This document shows positions 1 through 8,465 of a stretch of 64,000 bases of DNA, one piece after another. This DNA comes from JBHOQX01 sp042408595. GTDB lineage: Bacteria; Chloroflexota; Chloroflexia; Chloroflexales; Roseiflexaceae. The position numbers were made by a program, and so were the translations under genes. Where the stretch lies: positions 7,287 through 71,286 of the forward strand of contig JBHOQX010000044.1 in assembly GCA_042408595.1 (NCBI GenBank), given 5' to 3'. Each line of letters opens with the position of its first letter. Within the stretch, counting starts at the first letter, position 1. Below the pieces are notes generated by a model. That model ran no database searches, was not told where the DNA came from, and saw nothing but the letters and a program-made list of their open reading frames with translations.

Positions 1-17
1 AACCGCGCTCGCACCCT

Positions 18-497
18 GTGATGCAACCGGCGCCATCCGCCGTCCCGCCGGCCCCGGCGGCGCAGCCCGCCGCGCCGGTGGCCGCCGATGCCGGCCCGAC
101 CTGCGAGCGCTGCGGCCGGGTGAATAAGGCCCGCGCCCGCTTCTGTGCCTGGTGCGGCGCACCGCTCGGCGCGCGCCCGGCCGCCAGGCTGCGGCTGACC
201 TCGCGGCGTGGCTCGTGGGAGCAGAAGCTCGACCGCCCGACGATGCGGATCGGGCGGCGCGACCCGCGGCAGCAGCACTACCCCGAGATCGACCTGGCCG
301 AGCACGATCGGGGCATCGCCTCGCGCAATCACGCGGTCATCCAGCGCGACGGCGACTCGTATGCGATCATCGATCTCGGCTCGACCAACGGGACATTCCT
401 GAACGGCGCCCGCCTCGTACCCAACATGCCCCGCCAACTGCGCTCCGGCGACCGGCTCAAGATCGGCGAAGTCGAGATGGAGTTTCGGGTGGTATGA
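18..497 (+). CDS. Zinc-ribbon plus FHA domain protein, probably 5'-truncated by the window edge
   Basis: A Pro/Ala-rich linker is followed by a zinc ribbon with two CxxC pairs (CERC and CAWC, about residues 29-46) and a C-terminal FHA domain of about 85 residues with the typical G-R-x-x-x, S-R-x-H and D-x-G-S-x-N-G-T signatures. FHA domains bind phosphothreonine, so it probably reads out Ser/Thr kinase signalling; a PASTA kinase lies about 4.5 kb away. The frame stays open to the left edge, and a linker at the extreme N-terminus is unusual, so the true start is probably outside the window. GTG at 18 and ATG at 21 are the first internal options. The domain calls are firm and the partner is unknown. 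Confidence 0.8.
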   Translation: MMQPAPSAVPPAPAAQPAAPVAADAGPTCERCGRVNKARARFCAWCGAPLGARPAARLRLTSRRGSWEQKLDRPTMRIGRRDPRQQHYPEIDLAEHDRGIASRNHAVIQRDGDSYAIIDLGSTNGTFLNGARLVPNMPRQLRSGDRLKIGEVEMEFRVV

Positions 498-563
498 AGG
501 ACAGCGGACGATGGACGATCGACGGCGGACGAGCGATGAATGATGAGCGATGAATGATCAGGC
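498..563. repeat. GATGG-type dispersed repeat tract
   Basis: Short overlapping variants of GGACGATGGACGATC and GAGCGATGAATGATGA fill most of the space between the FHA gene and purQ. Related motifs occur inside purQ (about 955-1032) and, inverted, at 34085-34165. It looks like a small intergenic repeat family, not coding sequence. Confidence 0.6.
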
Positions 564-627
564 TTGCCCTTTGCCGCCTGGTCACCCGCTCACCCGCCCG
601 CCCTGCAAAGCTCGCACAAACATACCT

Positions 628-1461
628 ATGTTGCCGAAAGCACTGATTCTGCGCGCCCCGGGCATCAACCGCGACGAAGACGCCGCAGCGGCGATCGAGC
701 TTGCCGGCGGGGCCGCCGAGCGCGTCCATGTCAACCGGCTGGTCGCCGGCGAGCGCCGCCTGGCGGACTACGCGCTCGTGATCATCCCCGGCGGCTTCTC
801 CTACGGCGACCACCTCGGCGCGGGCAAGCTGCTCGCGGTCGACCTGGCGCATCGCCTGGGCGACCAGATCCACGCGTTCGTCGCCGACGGTCGGCCGGTG
901 ATCGGGATCTGCAACGGTTTTCAGGTGCTGGTGAAGGCAGGGATTCTGCCAGGGCCGGACGATGGCCGATGGACGATGGACACCGGTGCAGCTCCCTTGT
1001 CCCCTGCCCGCCGTCCACCGTCCCCCGCCGCGACACTGACCGACAACCGCTCGGGGCGCTTCGAGTGCCGCTGGGTGCGGCTGGCGGCCGACCCGGCGAG
1101 CCGCTGCGTGTTCACGCGCGGGCTGGAGCGGCCGATCGAGGCGCCGGTGGCCCACGGCGAGGGGCGCTTCGTCGCCCGCGACGCCGCGGCGCTGGCGATG
1201 CTGCGGGAGCACGGCCAGGTGGCGCTGCGCTATGTCACGCCCCCCGGCGAACCGCTGGCTTACCCGGACAACCCGAACGGCTCGGACGACGCGATCGCCG
1301 GCATCTGCAACCCGGCCGGGAATGTGCTGGGGCTGATGCCACACCCGGAGAACGCCGTGCGCCCCCAACAGCACCCGCGCTGGACGCGTGAGCCGCCCCG
1401 CGCCGAAGGCGACGGCCTGGCGCTGTTCCGCAACGCCGTGCGTTACGCCCGGGAGCTTTGA
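628..1461 (+). CDS. purQ: Phosphoribosylformylglycinamidine synthase, glutaminase subunit
   Basis: PurQ is the class-I glutamine amidotransferase subunit of FGAM synthase. It releases ammonia from glutamine for the fourth step of purine synthesis and works with PurL and PurS, neither of which is in the window. The N-terminus carries the PurQ signature ILRAPGINRDED. The nucleophile is Cys95 in GICNGFQ, and His239 and Glu241 in MPHPEN complete the triad. ATG 628 is preferred over an upstream in-frame ATG at 550 because the family begins at this motif. Residues about 110-134 are Pro/Arg-rich and unlike PurQ; they correspond to a GATGG-type repeat inserted in frame between the nucleophile strand and the conserved SGRFECRWV segment. 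The enzyme is probably still active because all catalytic residues are present. Confidence 0.93.
   Translation: MLPKALILRAPGINRDEDAAAAIELAGGAAERVHVNRLVAGERRLADYALVIIPGGFSYGDHLGAGKLLAVDLAHRLGDQIHAFVADGRPVIGICNGFQVLVKAGILPGPDDGRWTMDTGAAPLSPARRPPSPAATLTDNRSGRFECRWVRLAADPASRCVFTRGLERPIEAPVAHGEGRFVARDAAALAMLREHGQVALRYVTPPGEPLAYPDNPNGSDDAIAGICNPAGNVLGLMPHPENAVRPQQHPRWTREPPRAEGDGLALFRNAVRYAREL
955..1032. repeat. Dispersed repeat inserted in frame within purQ
   Basis: About 78 bp inside purQ carry the GATGGCCGATGGACGATGG motif seen in intergenic repeats. The two ends are roughly inverted: GGACGATGGAC near the left and GTCCACCGTCC near the right. The length is a multiple of three and has no stop, so the gene stays open. 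Confidence 0.6.
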
Positions 1462-1561
1462 CAGCCAACCCCCTTGTTGTTCGCCGCAGCGGCGCGGAGG
1501 ATGCGGCGATCGCTGCGGCTCGCCACCGCCTTCGCTGCATCCCTGCGCCAGAAGATGGCCC

Positions 1562-2479
1562 ATGCCGCAACTCCCCGGCATCTTCCTCAACATCCTCGCG
1601 CCGGTGTTTCTGCTGGTGCTGGCGGGCTACCTGGCCGGGCCACGCCTGGGGCTGGACGCGCGCACGATCACCCGCGTGGCCTATTTCATCCTGACGCCGG
1701 CCTTCACCTTCGATGTCCTCAGCACCGCCACGATCGAGGCCGCGCTCGCGACACGCATGGCGCTCTACATCGTCGTCGTGTACCTGCTGACGGCGGCCGC
1801 CGGCTATGGCGTGGCCCGGCTGCTGCGCCGCCCGGCGGAGGTGGTCGCGGCGTATGTGCTGATCATCGTGTTCGGGAATGTGGGGAACTTCGGGCTGCCG
1901 ATCGTGCGGTTCGCCTTCGCCGGCGCGCGCGAGAGCGAGGCGCTGGTCGCCGCAGCGGTCTATTTTCTCATCGTGGTGATCGTCTCGTTCGTCGTGGGGG
2001 TGGCGGCGGCGAACTGGCACCGGGGCGGCTCGCTGCGGGCGATGGTCGCCGTGCTGAAGACGCCGGCGTTGCTGGCGGTCCCCCCGGCGCTGCTGCTGAA
2101 CGGGCTGAACATCACCCTGCCGCCGGCGCTGGCCCGTCCGATCGCGCTGCTCTCCGCGGCGCTCATCCCGGTGATGCTCCTGGCGCTCGGCGTGCAACTG
2201 GCCAGCGTCGCCAGGCCGCGCTTCGACCGCGACATCCTGATCGCGGCCGGCATCCGGCTCGTGGGCGGGGCCGCGCTCGGGTTCGCCTTGGCCGCCCCGT
2301 TCGGGCTGAGCGGCATCGCCCGGGATGTCGGCGTCATCCAGGCGAGCATGCCGACCGCGGTGCTGGCGTCGATCATCGCCGTCGAGCACGACCTGCTGCC
2401 GAACTTCGTGATCGCCGCCGTGCTCTTCTCGACGCTCGCCAGCGTGGTCACGCTCACCGCCGTGCTCGCGCTGCTCTGA
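1562..2479 (+). CDS. AEC (auxin efflux carrier) family transporter
   Basis: This 305-residue, very hydrophobic protein has about ten predicted membrane helices in two five-helix halves, with a short hydrophilic linker near the middle. The motif FGNVGNFGLPI near residue 105 is typical of the AEC/malonate permease family, secondary transporters of organic anions and related solutes. The start is placed at ATG 1562 so that the protein begins directly with the first helix (MPQLPGIFLNILAPVF); longer in-frame starts would add an unlikely polar tail. It stands alone and converges on the next gene. The substrate cannot be told from sequence. Confidence 0.85.
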   Translation: MPQLPGIFLNILAPVFLLVLAGYLAGPRLGLDARTITRVAYFILTPAFTFDVLSTATIEAALATRMALYIVVVYLLTAAAGYGVARLLRRPAEVVAAYVLIIVFGNVGNFGLPIVRFAFAGARESEALVAAAVYFLIVVIVSFVVGVAAANWHRGGSLRAMVAVLKTPALLAVPPALLLNGLNITLPPALARPIALLSAALIPVMLLALGVQLASVARPRFDRDILIAAGIRLVGGAALGFALAAPFGLSGIARDVGVIQASMPTAVLASIIAVEHDLLPNFVIAAVLFSTLASVVTLTAVLALL

Positions 2480-2519
2480 GAGGCTGAAACGCTCGCAGCG
2501 GAGTCGCGGCGTTAGCCTC
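2480..2519. terminator. Hairpin between convergent genes
   Basis: GAGGCT (2480-2485) and AACGC (2488-2492) pair with GCGTT (2509-2513) and AGCCTC (2514-2519), an 11-bp stem with a 2-nt bulge. It starts right after the AEC stop codon and overlaps the stop of the convergent gene, so it may end transcription from both sides. There is no strong T tract. Confidence 0.55.
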
Positions 2520-2862
2520 GAATCGCCAGCGCGCGGCGGGCGGTCTCGCTGTGCGGATTGATCGCCAGCGCGCGGCAGTAGCAGTAGCGGCGTTCCCAGG
2601 GTGTGCCGAGCTGCGACGCCAGCCAAAGCCAGTCCGCCTCCAGGTTCGAGTTTTCCTCAACGCCGCGCCGGAACAGCGCCGACGCCTGGTTCGCCTCCCC
2701 ACTCAAGGGGCGCTCGTAGCCCACCACCGCGGCGCGCTCGCCGGCCAGCCGTGCCAGCCCGCCTGAGAAGGCCGCGCCGACCGAGGCCACCGCCGCCGCC
2801 ATCGCGCGCCCCACGCCCGCCCTTCGCGCCGCGCCGATGTCGGCCTGCTTCCTGATCGCCAT
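2512..2862 (-). CDS. Small protein with a TPR-like C-terminal segment, function unknown
   Basis: This 116-residue protein has an Ala/Arg/Gly-rich first half and a C-terminal half reading LEADWLWLASQL...RYCYCRALAINPHSETARRAL. That pattern resembles one or two tetratricopeptide helices (W-x-W-L-A, then A-L-x-I-N-P). The start is supported by GGAGGTGAG just upstream of ATG 2862. It may be a short scaffold or regulatory protein; no catalytic motif is visible. Confidence 0.55.
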   Translation of the reverse strand: MAIRKQADIGAARRAGVGRAMAAAVASVGAAFSGGLARLAGERAAVVGYERPLSGEANQASALFRRGVEENSNLEADWLWLASQLGTPWERRYCYCRALAINPHSETARRALAIRG

Positions 2863-3088
2863 CGCTCACCTCCCGCTGATGCGTCGCCGTTTCGTCTCAT
2901 CTGCGGCGAGTATAGCGCGTCGGGGGCGCGGGCGCATCCGCTGAAGCGCGTGATTGCGCAGGGCGGTTTGGCGGAGGGGCCTGGGACATGATGACCCGCT
3001 TGTGCCCGGGGGCGATCTGGTGTGGCTCGGGCAGCCGGAGCCTTCCGCGCACGAATGCCTCGCCCGCTGAGGGGTCGCCGTTCGGCAG

Positions 3089-3113
3089 CAAAAGGGAGGG
3101 TCAGAGACCCTCC
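3089..3113 (-). terminator. Rho-independent terminator of the nucleoside hydrolase gene
   Basis: On the minus strand GGAGGGTC-TCT-GACCCTCC forms an 8-bp stem with a 3-nt loop, followed by CTTTTG. It lies about 45 bp past the stop of the upstream minus-strand gene. Confidence 0.7.
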
Positions 3114-3155
3114 GTCCTCGATCCATCGAAGGGTTGTCGGGAACGGGGAGAGAGG

Positions 3156-4178
3156 CTAGCGCCGCGCGCGCGCCAGGTGCTCCATCCGCTCGACGAACAG
3201 CGCGATGAAGCGCTGGTTGTCGAACTCGACGACGGTGCGTACATTCGGCTCATGGCGGGTCATCCGGTCCCAGGCCATGGGCCAGCGCGAGCTGTCGAAA
3301 CCCAGCTGATCGTGCGGGGCGGGCGGGCGCGTCAGATCGCCGATATAGCCGATCACCGCCTTGCCGGAGGTCAATTCGCTCGTGTACTCGACATCCACGT
3401 GCATTGGCTCGGTACGCGCCAGCTCTGGCATGAAGGACAGCGCCAGGGCCGCCGGGTCGTTGATCGAGCAGCCGGCGTAGCCGAAGCAGGCCAGGTGAAA
3501 TTCGATGTAGAAGCGCGTCGCCTCATCGATAAAGCGCGCCACCGGCGATTTCGTCTTCAGCAGCCGGTCGACATCCGCCTGCGTCAATTGAATGTCGCGG
3601 GTGATATCCCACGGCAGCAGGGTGATCGGCAGGCCGCTGGTGAGCACGATATGCGCCGCGTGCGGATCGACATGAAAGTTGAACTCGCTCAGCGAAGTCG
3701 TATTCCCATCCACCCGCAGCGCGCCACCCATGATGATCACCTCGCGAACGTGTTGCGCGATGCGCGGCTCCTTGCGCACGGCCAGGGCGACATTCGTCAG
3801 CGGCGCGACGGCCACCAGCGTCACCTCGCCGGGGCGCGCCATGATCTCGCGGACGATCATATCCACCGCGTGCTCGTTCGAGGGGGGCTGCGGCGGGTCC
3901 GGCAGGCGGGCATACCCCAGGCCGGCGTCGCCGTGGGTCTCCGGCGCGGTGAACGGTGGGCGGATCAGCGGCCGCGGCACGCCGGGGCAGACGGGGATAT
4001 CCGTGCGCCCGGCGAGCGCCAGGACGCTGCGGGCATTGCGCACGCCATCGTCGCGCGAGCAATTGCCGAGTGTCACGCCGACCGCGGCCAGCTCGACTTC
4101 CGGTGAAGCCACGGCGAGCAGGATTGCGAGCGAGTCATCGATGCCGGGGTCGGTGTCGAGCACGACGCGGCGGGGCAT
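3156..4178 (-). CDS. Inosine-uridine-preferring nucleoside hydrolase family protein
   Basis: This enzyme family cleaves the N-glycosidic bond of nucleosides to give ribose and base. The N-terminus carries the calcium-binding DTDPGIDD signature (Asp8, Asp10, Asp14, Asp15), followed by GVTLGNC. Further on come a PPFTAPETHGDAGLG loop, VAVAPLTNVALA, EVIIMGG and FNFHVDPHAA, all in family order. ATG 4178 is preceded by AGGAGGCC and puts the DTDPG motif at the expected residue 8; a longer frame to 4349 adds unrelated sequence. The length of 340 is slightly above the usual 310-320. The exact nucleoside preference cannot be assigned. Confidence 0.9.
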   Translation of the reverse strand: MPRRVVLDTDPGIDDSLAILLAVASPEVELAAVGVTLGNCSRDDGVRNARSVLALAGRTDIPVCPGVPRPLIRPPFTAPETHGDAGLGYARLPDPPQPPSNEHAVDMIVREIMARPGEVTLVAVAPLTNVALAVRKEPRIAQHVREVIIMGGALRVDGNTTSLSEFNFHVDPHAAHIVLTSGLPITLLPWDITRDIQLTQADVDRLLKTKSPVARFIDEATRFYIEFHLACFGYAGCSINDPAALALSFMPELARTEPMHVDVEYTSELTSGKAVIGYIGDLTRPPAPHDQLGFDSSRWPMAWDRMTRHEPNVRTVVEFDNQRFIALFVERMEHLARARR

Positions 4179-4321
4179 ACAGGGCCTCCTTACAATGCGC
4201 AACAGGCGCGGACTGCTATTATACCATGGTTGACCTGACACCGGCTCTGTGCCATAATGAAGCGGCAATATCCGCCAAACGACCGGCGGCGTGGGGCGAA
4301 TACCGGCGGCAGGGCCAGCCC

Positions 4322-4828
4322 ATGCGGGCGTACCTCGACATCGAAACAACCTTCGAGCAGACGATCAGCGTGATCGGCATCTACCGCACCGATGCGGGGA
4401 CGGTCCAGTTGGTCGGCGGCGGCGTGAACGACCTGGCGCTCTACCAGGCCCTGGAGGGCGTCACAACGCTGGTGACCTTCAACGGCGCGAGCTTCGACCT
4501 GCCGTTTATCCGCCGCCGGCTGTTGGTTGATCTGCGGCATGACTTTGCCCACTGCGACCTGTTGCATATCTGCCGGCGGCGCGGACTGCGCGGCGGGCTG
4601 AAGCAGGTCGAGGCCACGCTCGGTATCGCCCGCGAGACGGCCGGCATCAGCGGGTGGGACGCGCCGCGCCTCTGGCGGCGCTACGAGCTGGCGGGCGACC
4701 GCGTGGCGCTGGCGACGCTGCTGGCCTACAACCGGGAGGACGTGGTGAACCTGGCCGAGCTGGAGGCGCACCTCGGCCTGACGGAACGCACCGCGCCGTG
4801 TCAGGTCGTGCGGCATATCTTCTGCTGA
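4322..4828 (+). CDS. YprB-like RNase H-fold 3'-5' exonuclease
   Basis: This 168-residue protein starts with YLDIETTF, the first acidic motif (DxE) of a DEDD-type exonuclease. It continues with TFNGASFDLPFIRRR (the second Asp, NGxxFDxPFI) and ends with YNREDVVNLAEL (YNxxDV, the last catalytic Asp). This is the arrangement of the YprB RNase H-like domain. It is the compact single-domain form, without the TPR tail of the Bacillus protein. It is divergent from the nucleoside hydrolase gene, with about 140 bp between the starts. The nucleic acid substrate is unknown. Confidence 0.82.
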   Translation: MRAYLDIETTFEQTISVIGIYRTDAGTVQLVGGGVNDLALYQALEGVTTLVTFNGASFDLPFIRRRLLVDLRHDFAHCDLLHICRRRGLRGGLKQVEATLGIARETAGISGWDAPRLWRRYELAGDRVALATLLAYNREDVVNLAELEAHLGLTERTAPCQVVRHIFC

Positions 4829-4984
4829 GACGCCGCCGGACGTGAACTTTTCCGCCCCGCCGTGCGTCTCATGGGTGCGGGCCCGCGTGGTGCGTCATCG
4901 TGGCGTGCTGTGAACCGCGCGCTGGGGCGGCTCCGACCCCCGGCCGGCCGCCTTGCGCGCTGCGAGCGAATCTGACTGAACACT

Positions 4985-6835
4985 ATGCAGCAAACGATTT
5001 TCAATAATCGGTATGAGCTGGATGAGAAGATCGGTGAAGGCGGCATGGCGCGCGTCTACCGCGGTCGCGACCTGCGGCTTGGCCGGACGGTCGCCATCAA
5101 GGTGCTCCACAGCCAGTACGCCACCGACCCGGGATTCCTGAATCGATTCCGCCACGAGGCCGCCGCCGCCGCCCGGCTCGACCACCCCGGCATCGTTCGG
5201 GTCTTCGATGTCGGGCAGGACGGCGACGTGCCATATATCGTGATGGAATATATTGCGGGGAGCGACCTGAAGACGCTTATCCTGCGGAACGGCGCACTGC
5301 CGCCAGCCCAGGCCGTCGCCATCGCCGAGCAGGTCGCCGAGGCGATGGACGCCGCCCACCGCATCGGGCTGGTGCACCGCGACCTGAAGCCGCAGAACAT
5401 TCTGATCACACCGGAGGGACATGCCAAGATCACCGACTTCGGCATCGCCAAGAGTGAGCTATCCACCTCCGTGACAGAGACCGGTGTCATTTTCGGCACG
5501 GCCGACTATCTCTCGCCGGAGCAGGCGCGCGGCCAGGCGGCCACGACGCGCTCGGACGTATACGCGATCGGCGTCACGCTCTTCGAGATGCTCACAGGCC
5601 GGCTGCCGTTCACCGGCGACAATCCGATCGGCGTGGCTATGCAGCATCTGAACGCCCCGCCGCCGTTGCCACGCCTGTACAACCCGCGCATCCCGCCGCG
5701 TCTGGAGGCGATTGTGCTCCAGACATTGAGCAAGGATCCGGCGGCGCGCCCGGCAAGCGCGGCAGACCTGGCCCGGATGCTGCGCGCCTGGCGCGAGGCC
5801 GGCGATGGCGATACGCTGGTGCAAGGCCCGCCGGCCCCGGGCGCCCCGCCCGCCCGAATGACCGCGCCCCGGCCCGCACCGCGCCCCCTGCCGCAGGCCG
5901 GCACGACCGACCGGACGGCGCTGCCGCCGCGCCGCCCGGCGCCCGCTCCGCCGCCACCGGACGCCCGCGGCGCAGGGTGTGGCGGCTTTATTCTTGGCCT
6001 GCTGCTGATCGCCGGTGTCGCCGGGCTGGTGTACATGTTCGCTATCGGCGCCTTCGATGGCTTTCTCAGCTTTACCTCGGCCGTTGGGCGCCTATCAGCC
6101 ACCAGCCCTGCCGCGACTGTGTCCAACCCCACCGTGGTGCCGCTGGCGATTGTGCCGGACGTCCTCAACCGCGACCCCGCGGACGCGACCCGGCTCATTC
6201 AGGAGGCGCGCCTGTCGCCGGTGGCCGACCCGCCGCGCAACAGCGACACCGTGCCGGCCGGCAAGGTCATGGACCAATTCCCCCGCGTCGGCACCAGTAT
6301 CACCGAGACATCGGTCGTGACCTTCGCGCTCAGCCTTGGCCCGGCGTCGGTCGAGATCCCCCCGGTGCAAGGGCTCACGCCACAGGCGGCGCGCGCGCAG
6401 CTTGAAGCCGCCGGACTCAAGGTGCAGCTTGCGGAGGAGCCGAGCAGCAGTATGAGCGCCGGGTTTGTCACCCGCACGGAGCCGGCGCCGCCCGCCCGCC
6501 CGCAGCGCGGCGACATAGTCACCGTCTACGTGAGCATCGGCAACCGCACCAGGATGCCGGATGTGACCGGCAGAAGCGAGGATGAGGCGCGCAGGCTCAT
6601 CGCCGCCGCCGGCCTGTTCGTCTCGTACGTGGATTATCAGGGCAGGGACAAGCTCGGCGGCCTGTACGACGAGGTCGCGCCGGGGACGGTTGTCAGCAGC
6701 ATTCCGCGCGGCGGCGAGCTGGTGGAGCGAAACTCAGGCGTGACGCTCGGGGTGCGGGCGCCGGACCAGGCCAGCGGCGGCGAGAACGACAACGGCACAG
6801 AGAAGGGGAAAGGTAAGGGGAAGGACAAGCCGTAA
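4985..6835 (+). CDS. Membrane Ser/Thr protein kinase with PASTA domains (PknB/StkP type)
   Basis: The kinase domain (about residues 10-270) has the Gly loop GEGGMARVYRG, Lys39, the catalytic loop HRDLKPQN (Asp133), DFG (Asp151) and the APE-equivalent SPEQARG. A Pro-rich juxtamembrane linker follows, then one membrane helix (about 333-355). Three extracellular PASTA repeats (about 385-450, 451-518, 519-590) come next, and a Lys/Gly-rich tail ends the protein. PASTA domains bind muropeptides, so the kinase probably senses the state of the cell wall and phosphorylates cytosolic targets. The three-PASTA layout and 616-residue length are normal for the family. The FHA protein at the left edge is a plausible reader of its signal, though they are not in one operon. 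Confidence 0.93.
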   Translation: MQQTIFNNRYELDEKIGEGGMARVYRGRDLRLGRTVAIKVLHSQYATDPGFLNRFRHEAAAAARLDHPGIVRVFDVGQDGDVPYIVMEYIAGSDLKTLILRNGALPPAQAVAIAEQVAEAMDAAHRIGLVHRDLKPQNILITPEGHAKITDFGIAKSELSTSVTETGVIFGTADYLSPEQARGQAATTRSDVYAIGVTLFEMLTGRLPFTGDNPIGVAMQHLNAPPPLPRLYNPRIPPRLEAIVLQTLSKDPAARPASAADLARMLRAWREAGDGDTLVQGPPAPGAPPARMTAPRPAPRPLPQAGTTDRTALPPRRPAPAPPPPDARGAGCGGFILGLLLIAGVAGLVYMFAIGAFDGFLSFTSAVGRLSATSPAATVSNPTVVPLAIVPDVLNRDPADATRLIQEARLSPVADPPRNSDTVPAGKVMDQFPRVGTSITETSVVTFALSLGPASVEIPPVQGLTPQAARAQLEAAGLKVQLAEEPSSSMSAGFVTRTEPAPPARPQRGDIVTVYVSIGNRTRMPDVTGRSEDEARRLIAAAGLFVSYVDYQGRDKLGGLYDEVAPGTVVSSIPRGGELVERNSGVTLGVRAPDQASGGENDNGTEKGKGKGKDKP

Positions 6836-6867
6836 GCGGCTGTCTGGCACGCTGCTGGCAGGGACGT

Positions 6868-6884
6868 TGGGGCCGCAGGCCCCA
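6868..6884. terminator. Hairpin between convergent kinase and glycosyltransferase genes
   Basis: TGGGGCC-GCA-GGCCCCA is a perfect 7-bp stem, 33 bp after the kinase stop. No U tract follows on either strand, so terminator function is an inference. Confidence 0.4.
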
Positions 6885-7027
6885 GAAGAGACCCTGCCCC
6901 GCCACTGACCGCGCGGCGGAACATCGTGGAGGGCTGGCCTGCCAGACCGCCCGAATTCAGACAGCCGCCGAGGCAAAGGGTGGCAGCATCTGAATGGCTG
7001 CCCACTGCCCCCTGCGCGACCCGCCCG

Positions 7028-8038
7028 CTACGGCGCGTTCAGTTCATCGCGAACGACATAAATCGGCCGGTTCTGCGCCTCGTAGTACACGCGCACGACC
7101 AACTCGCCGATCAGGCCGAGCGAGATGAACTGCACGCCGATCACGAGCAGCAGCACCCCCAATAGCAGCAGCGGCCTCCCGGAGATCTCCGCGCCGGTGA
7201 AGAGCTTGAGCGTGGTCAGGTAGCCGGTGGCCAGCAGCCCGCCGAGCATCGCCAGCAGGCCGACCAGGCCGAAAATCTGCATCGGGCGCGTGCCGTACTG
7301 CAGCAGAAAGCGCACCGTCACCAGGTCCAACAGCACGCGCGTCGTCCGGCCGATGCCGTATTTCGACGAGCCATAGCGCCGCGCCGCGTGGTTGACCGGG
7401 ATCTCGGCCACCGCCACGCCCTGCCAGCTGGCGATCGCCGGGATGAAGCGGTGCAACTCGCCGTACAGCCGGATGCCGTGCAGCACCTCGATGCGGTACG
7501 CCTTCAGCGAGCAGCCATAATCATGCAGATGCACGCCGGTGACCTGCGAGATCAGGCCGTTTGCCAGCCGCGAGGGCAGTCGCCGGCTCAGAAATGGGTC
7601 CTGCCGATTGGCGCGCCAGCCGCTGACGACATCGTAGCCCTCATCCATTTTGGCCAGCAGCCGGCCGATGTCCGCCGGGTCGTTCTGCAGATCGGCATCG
7701 ATCGTGACGACGATCTCGCCACGCGCCCGGTCGAATCCGGCCGAGAAGGCCGCCGTCTGGCCGAAGTTGCGGCGGAAGCGCACGACGCGCAGCCGCCGAT
7801 CCGCGCGGGCCAGCTCGCTCAGCAGCGCAAAGCTCGCATCACGGCTGCCGTCGTCCACGGCGATGATCTCATAGGGGATGCCGAGCGGCTCCAGGGCCGC
7901 GGTGAGGCGCCGATACAGTTCGGGGATAGTCTCGGCTTCGTTGTAGATCGGCGCCACGACCGAGAGGCGCGGCGCGGCGCCGTCCGGATGCGCCGCGGCG
8001 TCGAGCCGTGCGAACCCGTGAGCGACTGTGGGTTTCAT
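7028..8038 (-). CDS. Family 2 glycosyltransferase (dolichyl-phosphate-mannose synthase/ArnC-like)
   Basis: The GT-A domain (about residues 22-240) has SVVAPIYNEAETIPEL, the nucleotide-binding DDGSRD and the metal-binding TIDADLQNDP. Two hydrophobic segments near the C-terminus (about 265-285 and 300-325) anchor it in the membrane. The ending QNRPIYVVRDELN and the motif YGSSKYGIGR are typical of bacterial polyisoprenyl-phosphate hexose or aminoarabinose synthases. It probably moves a sugar from a nucleotide donor to undecaprenyl phosphate. ATG 8038 is chosen; an in-frame GTG at 8071 is also possible. No partner flippase is nearby. Confidence 0.85.
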   Translation of the reverse strand: MKPTVAHGFARLDAAAHPDGAAPRLSVVAPIYNEAETIPELYRRLTAALEPLGIPYEIIAVDDGSRDASFALLSELARADRRLRVVRFRRNFGQTAAFSAGFDRARGEIVVTIDADLQNDPADIGRLLAKMDEGYDVVSGWRANRQDPFLSRRLPSRLANGLISQVTGVHLHDYGCSLKAYRIEVLHGIRLYGELHRFIPAIASWQGVAVAEIPVNHAARRYGSSKYGIGRTTRVLLDLVTVRFLLQYGTRPMQIFGLVGLLAMLGGLLATGYLTTLKLFTGAEISGRPLLLLGVLLLVIGVQFISLGLIGELVVRVYYEAQNRPIYVVRDELNAP

Positions 8039-8259
8039 AGCGTTCACGTCTGCGGATGGATCAGCAACCACGGCACGTCACAGGGCGCACGTCGTGCAAC
8101 CATGCCTGCGCTGTGCCGCGGAGATCTGTCCATCCACAGCCTGGTATCAGTCCGGTCGACCATCCGGCCAGGCGCTGGCCGGGCTCCATTCTACCCGATT
8201 TTCAGTCGATTTCACCATTTGCATTTTCCGCCGGCGTGTGCTATACTAGGTGCCGTCAA

Positions 8260-8335
8260 GCGGGAGTGGCTCAGTTGGTAGAGCGGCACCTTGCCAAGGT
8301 GCAGGTCGCGGGTTCGAACCCCGTCTCCCGCTCCA
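8260..8335 (+). tRNA. tRNA-Gly(GCC)
   Basis: A full cloverleaf can be drawn. The acceptor GCGGGAG (8260-8266) pairs with CTCCCGC (8325-8331). The anticodon stem GCACC/GGTGC flanks loop TTGCCAA with anticodon GCC at 8293-8295. The T-arm loop is TTCGAAC. The discriminator T is followed by an encoded CCA. The lower-GC sugar block begins directly after it. Confidence 0.97.
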
Positions 8336-8341
8336 ATGAAA

Positions 8342-8370
8342 CGGCCAGGCTTCCTGAGGAAGCCTGGCCG
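8342..8370 (+). terminator. Strong hairpin directly after tRNA-Gly
   Basis: CGGCCAGGCTTCC (8342-8354), loop TGA, GGAAGCCTGGCCG (8358-8370): a perfect 13-bp stem six bases past the tRNA CCA end. It probably terminates the tRNA transcript even though the T tract is poor. Confidence 0.6.
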
Positions 8371-8465
8371 CGTGTATATGGCGTCTTATAGCGCCCTCTC
8401 CGCTCTCCCATTGAGCTCCAGCACGGGGCCGGTACCGCGACGACACTGTTGCGGAGATGTGATCC

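Noticed and set aside
457..1593. 378-residue minus-strand frame opposite purQ
   Set aside because: Low-complexity shadow of the purQ reading frame with no recognisable motif or ribosome site.
6841..6856. Second sigma54 promoter (TGGCACG near 6846)
   Set aside because: The -12 TTGC element is missing at the required spacing.
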